Source: a bacterium
GTDB taxonomy: Bacteria > JAMCPX01
Assembly (NCBI GenBank): GCA_021787655.1
Contig: JAJYLM010000007.1
Location: 1-26,986, forward strand
Direction of reading: 5' to 3'
Length of the DNA: 26,986 bases
Each line of letters opens with the position of its first letter. Position 1 is the stretch's first letter. The notes beneath the pieces are model-generated. The model saw only the letters and a program-made list of their open reading frames with translations. It was not told where the DNA came from and did no database searches. Shown in pieces: positions 15,695 through 23,260 of this stretch. The position numbers and the translations under genes were made by a program.

Positions 15695-16731
15695 GGTGCT
15701 GTCTCTGAAAGAGGCAGGGTGACCACAAAACTCGATCCGATACCGAATTCGCTCGTTACCTGCAGCTGGCCCGAATGTGCCTGAATGATCCTCTTGGCCG
15801 TGAGCACCTCGACATACAGCTTTTCTTCGTCTTTCATGTGAGAAAAGGTATGTTTGTCCGTTACATTTTCGAAAATCGATTCCGACGTGCCCATGCCCGT
15901 ATTGGCAATGATGAGCGAAACAGCGGGCTTGCCGTCGACCATATCATTCCTGACTTCCAGATAGAGGACGTCCTTCTCGTGCTCTTCCTTGATGGCAAGG
16001 CTGAGCAGGCTGATCAGCCCCTTGGTGAACTTTTCCCGGTCAAGCTTCGTTATAGAATTGCGTGCCCGGTAAGCCGCGTGGAGCATGACCCCCTGCTTCT
16101 GTGCGAAGGACTCGACACTCCTGACGCATGATTTGATCACCCGCACGATATCGATATCGTCGAACTCGAGATTGAGGACGCCGGAGGTCAGCTGGTTTAT
16201 ATCGAGCAGCGTTTCGAGTGCGTTCATCAGCATTTTCGCAGCCTCTTTTGCCTGCGGGTACGAGGCATCGTCCACGATCGGCGGCTGCCTGTTGTTGAAC
16301 AGGTCGTACAGCGTGTAGATAGGGTCCTTCAGCTCGTTGATCATCGTGGACGTCAGTTCTGACCGCTGGATGAGCAGGTGTTCCTCCACCGTTGTGTCGA
16401 GCATGTTGAGAATGAATCCCGTGTATTTTTCTTCGACCAAAATAGGAGAAAGACCGAGCTTCATAAACCGGGCCTTTTCTTCTATATGTATCCGTACCGG
16501 CGCGTTGGTATGTTTTACCTTCTCTATGGACTCGGATATTTTCTCCCAGTTCTCTTTCGAAAAGATGGAGGAGATCGGCGTACCGATGAGTTCGTCGATT
16601 TTTTTTGAGAGAAATTCGAGCGCCGCGGGGTTGGCGTAAACGATATTGTACGTCGAATCGGCAATCAGGATTCCGCTGTCGACGAACGCGAGCAGCGTTT
16701 TCATTTTTTTGAATACTTCGGTACCGACCAT
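15691..16731 (-). CDS. PAS domain plus degenerate histidine-kinase-like module (probable pseudokinase)
   Basis: The 346-residue product has no membrane helix. Residues about 8-115 form a PAS domain (ILIADSTYNIVYANPAALEFL). A dimerisation-helix-like region follows, where the usual H-box (SHELRTP) reads INELKDP, with asparagine 132 in place of the phospho-acceptor histidine. The ATPase-like part (about 225-343) keeps the fold-like end GIGSSFVVTLPL. Its N-box reads LISLLSLAIK without the conserved asparagines, the G1 box DxGxG is NTGMG (277-281), and no clear G2 box is seen. I infer a signalling adaptor that cannot autophosphorylate normally. It is the last gene of the Hsp70/J-protein cluster, and its ATG directly follows the TPR gene stop. 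No response regulator is nearby. Confidence 0.83.
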   Translation of the reverse strand: MVGTEVFKKMKTLLAFVDSGILIADSTYNIVYANPAALEFLSKKIDELIGTPISSIFSKENWEKISESIEKVKHTNAPVRIHIEEKARFMKLGLSPILVEEKYTGFILNMLDTTVEEHLLIQRSELTSTMINELKDPIYTLYDLFNNRQPPIVDDASYPQAKEAAKMLMNALETLLDINQLTSGVLNLEFDDIDIVRVIKSCVRSVESFAQKQGVMLHAAYRARNSITKLDREKFTKGLISLLSLAIKEEHEKDVLYLEVRNDMVDGKPAVSLIIANTGMGTSESIFENVTDKHTFSHMKDEEKLYVEVLTAKRIIQAHSGQLQVTSEFGIGSSFVVTLPLSETAP

Positions 16732-17331
16732 TCAGAACCCCACAATGCCCAGTTTTGTCAGCTTATAAAATCGTTTCATGGTCTCGAACCGGTCGATGGT
16801 GTTGATCGTCTGGAATATTTCTTCGGCTGTGGAATAGCCGTCAATCATGGAAACGATGTATCCGTCGGTTCTGTCGAGGTTGTACTTGATCAGGTCCTGT
16901 TCGTTGACATTCAGCTTGGGTATTTTTTTGAAGCCGAAGAGTTCGTGGTTGTACAGTTTGATCAGTTGCGCCTTCACCAGCGCGCAGTACGAGGTGATCT
17001 GCTTGTTGGACGGATAATTTTTTTCCGAAAGCCGTTCGAGGAATTCATAGGCAAGTTCATACCTGCGGGATTTCAGCAGGTCGCGGATGTAGTTGATATT
17101 GACGAATTCTGCTTCTTTCAGTTCAGGTTTCGGGACTTCCTCTTTCGTTCCGGCAGCAACTGACTGAGGTTCTGCGGCATAACCTGCCGATTCGATATAA
17201 TCCAGGGCCTGCTGGTTTCTGGGTGACAATTCAAGCACCTTGCGCCACAGTGTCACCGCATCTTCGGTTTTCCCGTAGCCGTACAGCGTTAAACCGTCCT
17301 GCAGTAATTTATCTATCTCTTCCTGGTTCAT
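16732..17331 (-). CDS. TPR protein with C-terminal 'DG-T-EI' module, chaperone-cluster component
   Basis: The 199-residue soluble protein begins with a TPR-like pair (about 5-45: GLTLYGYGKTEDAVTLWRKV), then a charged linker and a helical middle (about 75-130). The C-terminus (152-199) is a compact module with the pattern SMIDGYSTAEEI and a basic helix (KRFYKLTKLGIVGF). The same pattern is found at the N-terminus of the J-domain protein two genes upstream. Similar stretches occur at the ends of several delta-proteobacterial signalling proteins, from memory and unverified. Its ATG overlaps the Hsp70 stop (ATGA) and its stop abuts the PAS gene start. I infer a cochaperone or adaptor joining Hsp70 to a client; no catalytic motif is present. 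Confidence 0.78.
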   Translation of the reverse strand: MNQEEIDKLLQDGLTLYGYGKTEDAVTLWRKVLELSPRNQQALDYIESAGYAAEPQSVAAGTKEEVPKPELKEAEFVNINYIRDLLKSRRYELAYEFLERLSEKNYPSNKQITSYCALVKAQLIKLYNHELFGFKKIPKLNVNEQDLIKYNLDRTDGYIVSMIDGYSTAEEIFQTINTIDRFETMKRFYKLTKLGIVGF

Positions 17332-18905
17332 TGTTCCTTCAATTCGAGTTCCAGGGACATCATCTTTTTCTTCATCAGCGTTATTTCATCGTTGCTGAGC
17401 CCGCTGGCCGCCTCCAGGGTAACGGTTTGCTCGGTTCCCATGTCTGCATCCTTTGCCGTCACTCTGAGGATACCCTCGCTGTTCATATCGAAACTGACCT
17501 CGATGTTCGGGTCGCCCTTTTTTGCAAGCCTGATCCCGCTCAGAACAAATTCTCCGAGCATCTCGTTGTCCTGCGCGATTTTTTCATTGCCCTGGTAAAC
17601 AGCTATTCTGACGGCATCCTGGTTGTCATAGGTTGTCGTGAACCTGCGGGTCTTGGTGACCGGTACCGCCGTATTCCTCGGAATGACTTCCGCAAACATG
17701 CCGCCCTTGGTCTGGATGCCAAGCGAGAGTGCGGTAATGTCGACGAGTATGTTCGAGGGCAGCGGGGAGACGATATTGTAGGCATGTATGGACGCCCCTT
17801 CTGCCACGACCTCATCCGGATTGATACTCCGGTTGGGCTGTTTCCCGAAGAACTCCGCGGTCTTCCTGATCACGAGCGGCGCCCTCGTCTGGCCCCCGAC
17901 CAGGATGACTTCATGGATATCGTCCTTCTTGAGTCCTGCACCCTCCAGCGTTGATGCGCATATCTCGATGGTTTGCCTGACCAGATCCTCCATGAGCTCT
18001 TCGAGCTTGTTCCGCATGATCACGGTGTTGTAGTGTATGGAACCGTGGGAGGTTTCTGTGAGGAAGGGCAGGGAAATGGTAGCTTCGGTCTGGGAGGAAA
18101 GCTCTATCTTCGCCCTCTCTGCGGCCTCCTTCAATCTCTGCATTGCCATCACGTCCTGCATCAGGTCAACATCGTGTGCCTTTTTAAAATCGTCGAGGAT
18201 GTACCGGATGAGCCTGTTGTCGATGTCCTCGCCCCCGAGATAGGTGTTCCCTGCAGTGGAGAGGACCTCGTACACACCTTCACCGAATTCAAGAATGGAA
18301 ATATCGAAGGTACCTCCGCCGAAGTCGTAGACGGCGATCAGTTCATTCTTTTTTCCCCTCTTCTGTGCATACGCCAGCGCCGAGGCCGTCGGTTCGTTGA
18401 TGATGCGCAATACCTTTAATCCGGCTATCTCTGCTGCGTCGATGGTCGCCTGCCGCTGGGTTTCGTTGAAATATGCTGGTACCGTAATGCATGCTCCGTC
18501 GATATCATCTTCGAGAAATTCCTGTGCAACGTTTTTTGCCTCAAGCAGGATAAAAGCGCTGATCTCGGGAATGCTCATGGTCTTGCCGCCGCAGACAACC
18601 CGCGCATCTCCATGCGGGCCCTCCACAATTTGATAGGGGACTTTCCCTTTGGTAATTTGCACCTCTTTGGAATCGAACTTGCGTCCGATCAATCTTTTTG
18701 CAGCAAAAATTGTGTTCTGGGGGTTGGTTATGGACTGACGTTTTGCCCTGACCCCGATGAGGGTTTTCTCGTCGTTGGTGACTGCAAAGTAGCTCGGTAT
18801 GAGCCGTGTCCCGGTTGAAGAAGGTATAACGAACGGTTTTCCGTTCAACAGAGCCGCAACACAGGTATTGGTGGTACCCAGATCAATGCCAATTGTTTTA
18901 CCCAT
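17328..18905 (-). CDS. Hsp70 (DnaK-like) lacking the C-terminal helical lid
   Basis: The product has 525 residues against about 638 for E. coli DnaK. The ATPase domain is intact and collinear: DLGTTNT (8-14), K70, P143, EPTASALAY (171-179) and GGGTFDIS (196-203, with T199). The linker reads NILVDITALSLGIQ where DnaK has VLLLDVTPLSLGIE. The beta-sandwich peptide-binding domain (about 395-500) is present, but the chain stops at residue 525, where the helical lid would begin, so the lid and C-terminal tail are missing. It has no grpE or hrcA beside it; instead it is embedded between J-domain and TPR genes. Its start overlaps the J-protein stop by 8 bases. I infer a specialised chaperone for one client, not the housekeeping DnaK. 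Confidence 0.92.
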   Translation of the reverse strand: MGKTIGIDLGTTNTCVAALLNGKPFVIPSSTGTRLIPSYFAVTNDEKTLIGVRAKRQSITNPQNTIFAAKRLIGRKFDSKEVQITKGKVPYQIVEGPHGDARVVCGGKTMSIPEISAFILLEAKNVAQEFLEDDIDGACITVPAYFNETQRQATIDAAEIAGLKVLRIINEPTASALAYAQKRGKKNELIAVYDFGGGTFDISILEFGEGVYEVLSTAGNTYLGGEDIDNRLIRYILDDFKKAHDVDLMQDVMAMQRLKEAAERAKIELSSQTEATISLPFLTETSHGSIHYNTVIMRNKLEELMEDLVRQTIEICASTLEGAGLKKDDIHEVILVGGQTRAPLVIRKTAEFFGKQPNRSINPDEVVAEGASIHAYNIVSPLPSNILVDITALSLGIQTKGGMFAEVIPRNTAVPVTKTRRFTTTYDNQDAVRIAVYQGNEKIAQDNEMLGEFVLSGIRLAKKGDPNIEVSFDMNSEGILRVTAKDADMGTEQTVTLEAASGLSNDEITLMKKKMMSLELELKEQ

Positions 18906-20037
18906 TGTTTTTCACCATACTTTTGAGCTGCTTGATCTCGATCTTGATCTCGTCTGTTTTCATGCCGAGATTTAAGGACTGTTCATATTCAAACAGGGCG
19001 TTCTTTGGAAGCCCTGCCTTTTGATATATCCGGGCAAGCAAATGATGGTAGTCGGGATTTTTGGGGTTCAGTTCTATGGCTTGCTGACAATAGTTTTTTG
19101 CCTCTTTCAGGGACTGGTTGAAATCATACAATACGGAGGCGAGTTTATAGCATACCAGCTTTTTATCCCTGGCGATGCCGTACGCGGTTTTCAGATATTT
19201 GATCGCATCGTCCGGTTTATCAAGTTCGATGCTTATGTCCGCCTTTTTCAGCAGTTCATCATACCGGTCCGACTTCATGAGTTGCTCTGCCTCCTCCATT
19301 TTATGGAGGTACTCCTGGTCGTACGGGTTGTATGAATTTGCGAGTTTGAGGTTCAGGTAGGCATTGGCGTAATCATTGTGCATGAATGCCTCCATGCCGA
19401 TTTTGTAATGGGCGGCCGCCTTCTTGACGCGATCTTTTATCTGATCCGAGATGAGGTGTTGTGCGGATGCTTTTGCCGTGGACGGCTGGAGCGGTGCCGG
19501 GGTTTGACGCACGGTAGCTGCCGGCGGCTCCGGACTCCTTACCTGAGGACCCTTGAGGATCTGCCGGGGCTGGCTGTTCTTGAGGGTCTCATACGCCCCC
19601 TGTACCTTTTTATAGATGGTCTCCAGCAAATGTTTGTCCCCGGCTGGTACTGACCGGGCATAGTAGCTGTCCGGATGGAACATCTTCGTTTTCTCAAAGT
19701 ATGCTTCCTTGATCTGGTCCGCACCGGCATTCTCAGGAACACCGAGAATGGCGTATGGATCCGCATTATCATACAGTGCAACGAGCTCCTGAATCGATTG
19801 CCCGGGTTGTTCAGGCTTGTTCCCCGGTTCGGAAGACGGCTGCTTCGCGAATTCAATGACGCTGTCGTGACTGAGTTTTTCGAGAATCTTGTTGACGGAC
19901 GTCAATCCAAAGCCCGTTACCCGCGCAATTTCCTGGAGAGATGTCTTGCCGTCGACAAGGGACAACACAAATTTTTCCTGTTCCGTAAGACCCGCAACAC
20001 TATTCGGCTGTTTTAATAGTCTTGGCATAGTGTTCAT
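18898..20037 (-). CDS. J-domain protein with N-terminal 'DG-T-EI' module and C-terminal TPR repeats
   Basis: The 379-residue product has three parts. Residues 17-64 are the winged-helix-like module also seen in the TPR protein of this operon. Residues about 91-155 are a J domain (DPYAILGV, HPD at 121-123, AYETLKN). A proline-rich linker (about 160-190) leads to TPR-type helices (205-375). There is no Gly/Phe region or zinc finger, so it is a class C J protein. It would stimulate the ATPase of the adjacent Hsp70 and bring clients through its TPRs. It is first in the operon. No ribosome-binding site precedes the ATG, and promoter boxes sit immediately upstream, so the message may be leaderless. 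An ATG three codons later is an alternative start. Confidence 0.88.
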   Translation of the reverse strand: MNTMPRLLKQPNSVAGLTEQEKFVLSLVDGKTSLQEIARVTGFGLTSVNKILEKLSHDSVIEFAKQPSSEPGNKPEQPGQSIQELVALYDNADPYAILGVPENAGADQIKEAYFEKTKMFHPDSYYARSVPAGDKHLLETIYKKVQGAYETLKNSQPRQILKGPQVRSPEPPAATVRQTPAPLQPSTAKASAQHLISDQIKDRVKKAAAHYKIGMEAFMHNDYANAYLNLKLANSYNPYDQEYLHKMEEAEQLMKSDRYDELLKKADISIELDKPDDAIKYLKTAYGIARDKKLVCYKLASVLYDFNQSLKEAKNYCQQAIELNPKNPDYHHLLARIYQKAGLPKNALFEYEQSLNLGMKTDEIKIEIKQLKSMVKNNG

Positions 20038-20045
20038 ATAGCTTA

Positions 20046-20073
20046 TTTGTAAAGATATTAATTATTTTGTCAA
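20046..20073 (-). promoter_or_regulatory. Promoter of the J-protein/Hsp70 operon
   Basis: Reading leftward, a perfect TTGACA (20073-20068), 16 bases and TACAAA (20051-20046) are followed after 8 bases by the ATG at 20037. The distance from -35 to the ATG (30 bases) equals that of uvrC, and no ribosome-binding site is present. It is not preceded by a recognisable heat-shock (CIRCE or sigma-32-like) element. Confidence 0.5.
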
Positions 20074-20150
20074 GCATAAACCACTGCAATGCTTCAGTAT
20101 CAAAGGTTTTCCTTTTCGCATATAATATGAGTATCTTGTACAATAAATGC

Positions 20151-20171
20151 ACTTACAGATGACTTACAGAT
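20151..20171 (+). repeat. Tandem 10-mer direct repeat in the divergent promoter region
   Basis: ACTTACAGAT occurs at 20151-20160 and again at 20162-20171, a spacing of 11 bases, so both copies face the same side of the helix. The pair ends 27 bases before the -35 box of the binding-protein gene, where an activator would normally bind. The regulator is unknown. Confidence 0.5.
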
Positions 20172-20198
20172 TAGGGTTTATTACTTTTATGCTTATGG

Positions 20199-20227
20199 TT
20201 GACAAAGAGTTTACGATTATATATAAA
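20199..20227 (+). promoter_or_regulatory. Strong sigma-70 promoter of the substrate-binding protein gene
   Basis: Perfect TTGACA (20199-20204), 17-base spacer, and TATAAA (20222-20227). The start codon is only 12 bases after the -10, so the leader would be about 4-7 bases and cannot hold a ribosome-binding site. Confidence 0.65.
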
Positions 20228-20239
20228 TAATCCATAGTT

Positions 20240-21181
20240 ATGATCAGACATAAACTCTTATATAAGGTTTTTGCCGTAATAATGACAGTTGTGTTTGTTT
20301 CATCGACGTGGGCGGCAGACGTTGCCATTATTAAGACGCGTAATCTTGCTCCTTACAATGAGGCCATTACCGGATTTACTATCAATTGCGGCGCCGTACG
20401 TACCCAGGAATACGACATGGAGGAAGATCAATCGAGAGGGCAGGAAATCGCAGGACAGATCAACAAAAACAAGCCTGCCGCTGTTCTTGCCGTCGGTGCC
20501 CCTGCTGCACAGATAGCAAAGCTCTATGTGGACAAATCCATCCCGATTGTATTTGTCATGGTGCAAAGTCCGGATAAAATAGGACTTCAGAATATCAGCA
20601 ATATGACCGGCATCTCTCTCAACATCCCTGTCGAGACACAACTCCGTGCATTGAAGGCCCTCGTTCCGGCTGTCACCAAGGTCGGGGTCTTGTACAACCC
20701 CAGAAATACGTCCCATGAGATCAACCAGGCCATGAAGATCTCGAGCCAGCTGGGCTTCAGGATGATTGCTGCGAAGATTGATTCCCCGGGCGATGTGACC
20801 AGGGCACTGCGGGCTTTTGCCGAAGGCATTGATGCGTACTGGATGCTTCCGGATATTACCGTGTTACAGGCATTTGGAACGATCCTGAATTATACGAATG
20901 ACAGAAGAATACCATTTCTCGCCTCATCAAAGATTATGGTGGACAGGGGCGCTCTGGTGTCTCTCGCACCGAACTATGCCAACATTGGAAGCCAGGGGTG
21001 CGGGATTGTCAACCAGATCATCGCCGGTGCAAGACCGTCCCAGATTCCCATTGCATCGCCCAAGGGGTTAGAGCTCACGGTCAATCTTACGGCAGCCAAA
21101 ACACTTGGATTACAGAGTATCGCAACCAATGCCATGACGTTTGCTGCATCCGAAGGGTATAAGATCAGCATATCCCAATAA
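20240..21181 (+). CDS. Periplasmic ABC transporter substrate-binding protein (PF04392 family, orphan)
   Basis: The 313-residue product has a Sec signal peptide (basic MIRHKLLYK, then a hydrophobic core; cleavage likely near AWA/AA at residues 24-26) and no lipobox. The mature protein has the two-lobe type 1 periplasmic-binding fold of PF04392: PAAVLAVGAPAAQIAK, IVFVMVQSP, KVGVLYNPRNTSHEI, and the C-terminal NLTAAKTLGLQ. TrpX-type proteins belong to this family, with ligands such as aromatic amino acids in characterised cases; the ligand here is unknown. No permease or ATPase gene adjoins it. The ATG gives the only start with a proper signal peptide; the next ATG would remove the basic region. 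The phosphohexomutase gene follows after 14 bases. Confidence 0.85.
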   Translation: MIRHKLLYKVFAVIMTVVFVSSTWAADVAIIKTRNLAPYNEAITGFTINCGAVRTQEYDMEEDQSRGQEIAGQINKNKPAAVLAVGAPAAQIAKLYVDKSIPIVFVMVQSPDKIGLQNISNMTGISLNIPVETQLRALKALVPAVTKVGVLYNPRNTSHEINQAMKISSQLGFRMIAAKIDSPGDVTRALRAFAEGIDAYWMLPDITVLQAFGTILNYTNDRRIPFLASSKIMVDRGALVSLAPNYANIGSQGCGIVNQIIAGARPSQIPIASPKGLELTVNLTAAKTLGLQSIATNAMTFAASEGYKISISQ

Positions 21182-21195
21182 GCACATCCGGTACA

Positions 21196-22629
21196 GTGGA
21201 ACCCATCATCAAATTCGGTACATCTGGTTTTCGCGGAATCATTGCGGACTCGTTTACATTCCAGACATTGGGCGCAACCGTGCGTGCAATCGCCGATTAT
21301 GTTAAAGCCCATCCGGTCAACACCCCGCCGAAGGTTATCGTCGGTTATGATCCGAGATTTATGGGGGAGGCATTTGCAAAGGACGCGGCAGACAAGCTCA
21401 CCATGTACGGTGTCAATGCAGTCCTGACCAGCAGGGACACACCGACCCCGGTGCTCTCGTTTTATGTTATCCAGCACCAGCTTGATGGTGCCATCAATAT
21501 TACGGCGAGTCATAATCCCCCGTTCTACACAGGGATAAAGTTCACGCCGTCCTGGGGGGGGCCGGCCATGCCCGAGGAAACCAGGCAGATTGAGACCATG
21601 GCAAACCGGTATCTTGCCGAAGGGAGCCTCTTTGGACAACCGGAAGCGCGCCGGGGAACGATCGAGATCGTGGATCCGATGGCCGAGTATATTGACCGGC
21701 TGGACGATCTCATTGATTTTAAGATGATAGCAAAGGCGAACCTCAAGGTTGCAATAGATCCGCTCCATGGTGCAGGCAGGGGATACCTGAAAACAATTTG
21801 CGATAAGCATGGCATAAAACATAGTTCTATCCACGAGGCCAGGGACCCCTATTTTGGCGGCGCTGCGCCCGACCCCGGTGAATCCAATCTTACCGGGTTG
21901 AAACGGCTGATGGCTGATGACGGGACAATTGCACTTGGTATGGCAACCGACGGTGATGCCGACAGGTTCGGCATCCTTGACCGGCTCGGCAGGTTTATAT
22001 CTCCGGACTACGTACTTGCTGTTCTTGCGGAATATCTGCTTTCAACCCGCGATTATGAGGGAGGGCTCGGTCGATCCATCGCAACGACGCACCTGCTTGA
22101 CCGGATAGCGCGCCAGCACCAGCGGGAGATTTACGAAACACCGGTTGGGTTCAAGTACATCGGCAAGCTGCTCATGGAAGAAAAAATCATTTTCGGCGGG
22201 GAAGAAAGCGGAGGACTTTCCCTCATCGGTCACGTGCCCGAGAAGGACGGAATCGTGGCAGGCCTGCTCGTTCTCGAGGCGGTCGCGAGGAGCAATAAGA
22301 CGGTCGGGTTCCTCCTGGAGGATGTTTACAAGATGGTCGGGGCATTGTATTCCGACCGGCGGGACATAGAGCTCGACGCAGAAAGCCAAAACCGTGCCAC
22401 GGCACTGATGGAAAATCCGGCACCCTTGATCGAACGGCTGCAGCCGCTGCAGGTCGACCGGACCGACGGCCTGAAATTGCTGCTGGAAGGCGGTTCGTGG
22501 CTCCTTTTGCGGTTGTCGGGGACGGAACCAGTCATGAGAGTATATGCCGAGGGAAGACAGCAGACAGAAACAGAACGCCTGCTCGACAGCGTGAAGGAAC
22601 TGGTGCAGTATGCTGAACATACTGTGTAG
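21196..22629 (+). CDS. Phosphohexomutase (phosphoglucomutase/phosphomannomutase family)
   Basis: The 477-residue product belongs to the alpha-D-phosphohexomutase superfamily, which interconverts sugar 6- and 1-phosphates. All four active-site loops are present: phosphoserine loop TASHNPP (S105), metal loop DGDADR (252-257), sugar loop GGEESGG (334-340) and phosphate loop RLSGTEP near residue 440. Length and the GTSGFRG opening fit the bacterial PGM/PMM group rather than GlmM. It probably feeds nucleotide-sugar synthesis for the envelope glycans. The start is GTG, 14 bases after the binding-protein stop, with no obvious ribosome-binding site; the next ATG lies far inside the first domain. Its end overlaps the MBL gene by 20 bases. 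Glucose versus mannose preference cannot be read. Confidence 0.9.
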   Translation: MEPIIKFGTSGFRGIIADSFTFQTLGATVRAIADYVKAHPVNTPPKVIVGYDPRFMGEAFAKDAADKLTMYGVNAVLTSRDTPTPVLSFYVIQHQLDGAINITASHNPPFYTGIKFTPSWGGPAMPEETRQIETMANRYLAEGSLFGQPEARRGTIEIVDPMAEYIDRLDDLIDFKMIAKANLKVAIDPLHGAGRGYLKTICDKHGIKHSSIHEARDPYFGGAAPDPGESNLTGLKRLMADDGTIALGMATDGDADRFGILDRLGRFISPDYVLAVLAEYLLSTRDYEGGLGRSIATTHLLDRIARQHQREIYETPVGFKYIGKLLMEEKIIFGGEESGGLSLIGHVPEKDGIVAGLLVLEAVARSNKTVGFLLEDVYKMVGALYSDRRDIELDAESQNRATALMENPAPLIERLQPLQVDRTDGLKLLLEGGSWLLLRLSGTEPVMRVYAEGRQQTETERLLDSVKELVQYAEHTV

Positions 22630-23260
22630 ACCGGTCGGCCCGCTCTGGACAAACTGCTATATCGCCTGGGACACAGACAGCAGGGAGGGGATACTCATCG
22701 ACCCCGGGGACGAAGGAGAACGATTGGTGGATGAAGTCAAAAAAAACGGAATCAGGGTACGTCAGATCGTGCTCACCCACGGACATTTCGATCATATCAA
22801 GGAAGCTGCGCGGGTGAGCTCAGAGCTCAACGCGCCGGTATGTGCAGGCAAAGAGGATATGCCGCTGATTCAGCATGCTTCAGAGCAGGCGGTCTTTTTC
22901 GGATTCCGGCCGATAACGCCGCCGCACGTACAGTCGTTCCTGGAACACGGCAGCAGTCTGAGCGTAGGGTCCTCTGTATTCAGGGTGATCTCCACACCGG
23001 GACATTCACCGGGGAGTATAACCCTGTACAGCAGCAGTGAGGGGGTCGCCATGGTCGGAGACCTGATATTCTTCGAATCCGTTGGCAGGACGGACATAGC
23101 AGGCGGTGACTATGGAACACTGCTGAGGAGCATTCAGGAGCACGTCCTGAGCATGCCCGATGAGACGAGATTATTGTCAGGACACGGTGAGGAAACAACC
23201 GTGGGGCACGAACGTTTGTATAATCCTTTTTTAACAGGTGTTTACAGAAATGAAGCTTGA
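22610..23260 (+). CDS. MBL-fold metallo-hydrolase (glyoxalase II-like)
   Basis: The 216-residue product has the complete metallo-beta-lactamase dimetal site: H57, H59, D61 and H62 (THGHFDH), H132 (TPGHSPGS), D151 (VGDLIFF) and H192 (LSGHGEETT). Size and motif spacing match the small glyoxalase II-like group (YcbL type), which hydrolyses thioesters such as S-lactoylglutathione or related compounds; the actual substrate is unknown. It starts 20 bases inside the phosphohexomutase gene and overlaps coaBC by 11 bases, so the three are translated as a coupled unit. Nothing links it directly to CoA synthesis other than this position. Confidence 0.9.
   Translation: MLNILCRPVGPLWTNCYIAWDTDSREGILIDPGDEGERLVDEVKKNGIRVRQIVLTHGHFDHIKEAARVSSELNAPVCAGKEDMPLIQHASEQAVFFGFRPITPPHVQSFLEHGSSLSVGSSVFRVISTPGHSPGSITLYSSSEGVAMVGDLIFFESVGRTDIAGGDYGTLLRSIQEHVLSMPDETRLLSGHGEETTVGHERLYNPFLTGVYRNEA

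Noticed and set aside
15691..16731. Active two-component histidine kinase
   Set aside because: The phospho-acceptor histidine is asparagine, N- and G1-box residues are replaced, and no response regulator gene is adjacent.
20974..21834. 286-codon minus-strand frame across the binding-protein/mutase junction
   Set aside because: It crosses two well-supported genes on the other strand and has no domain signature.
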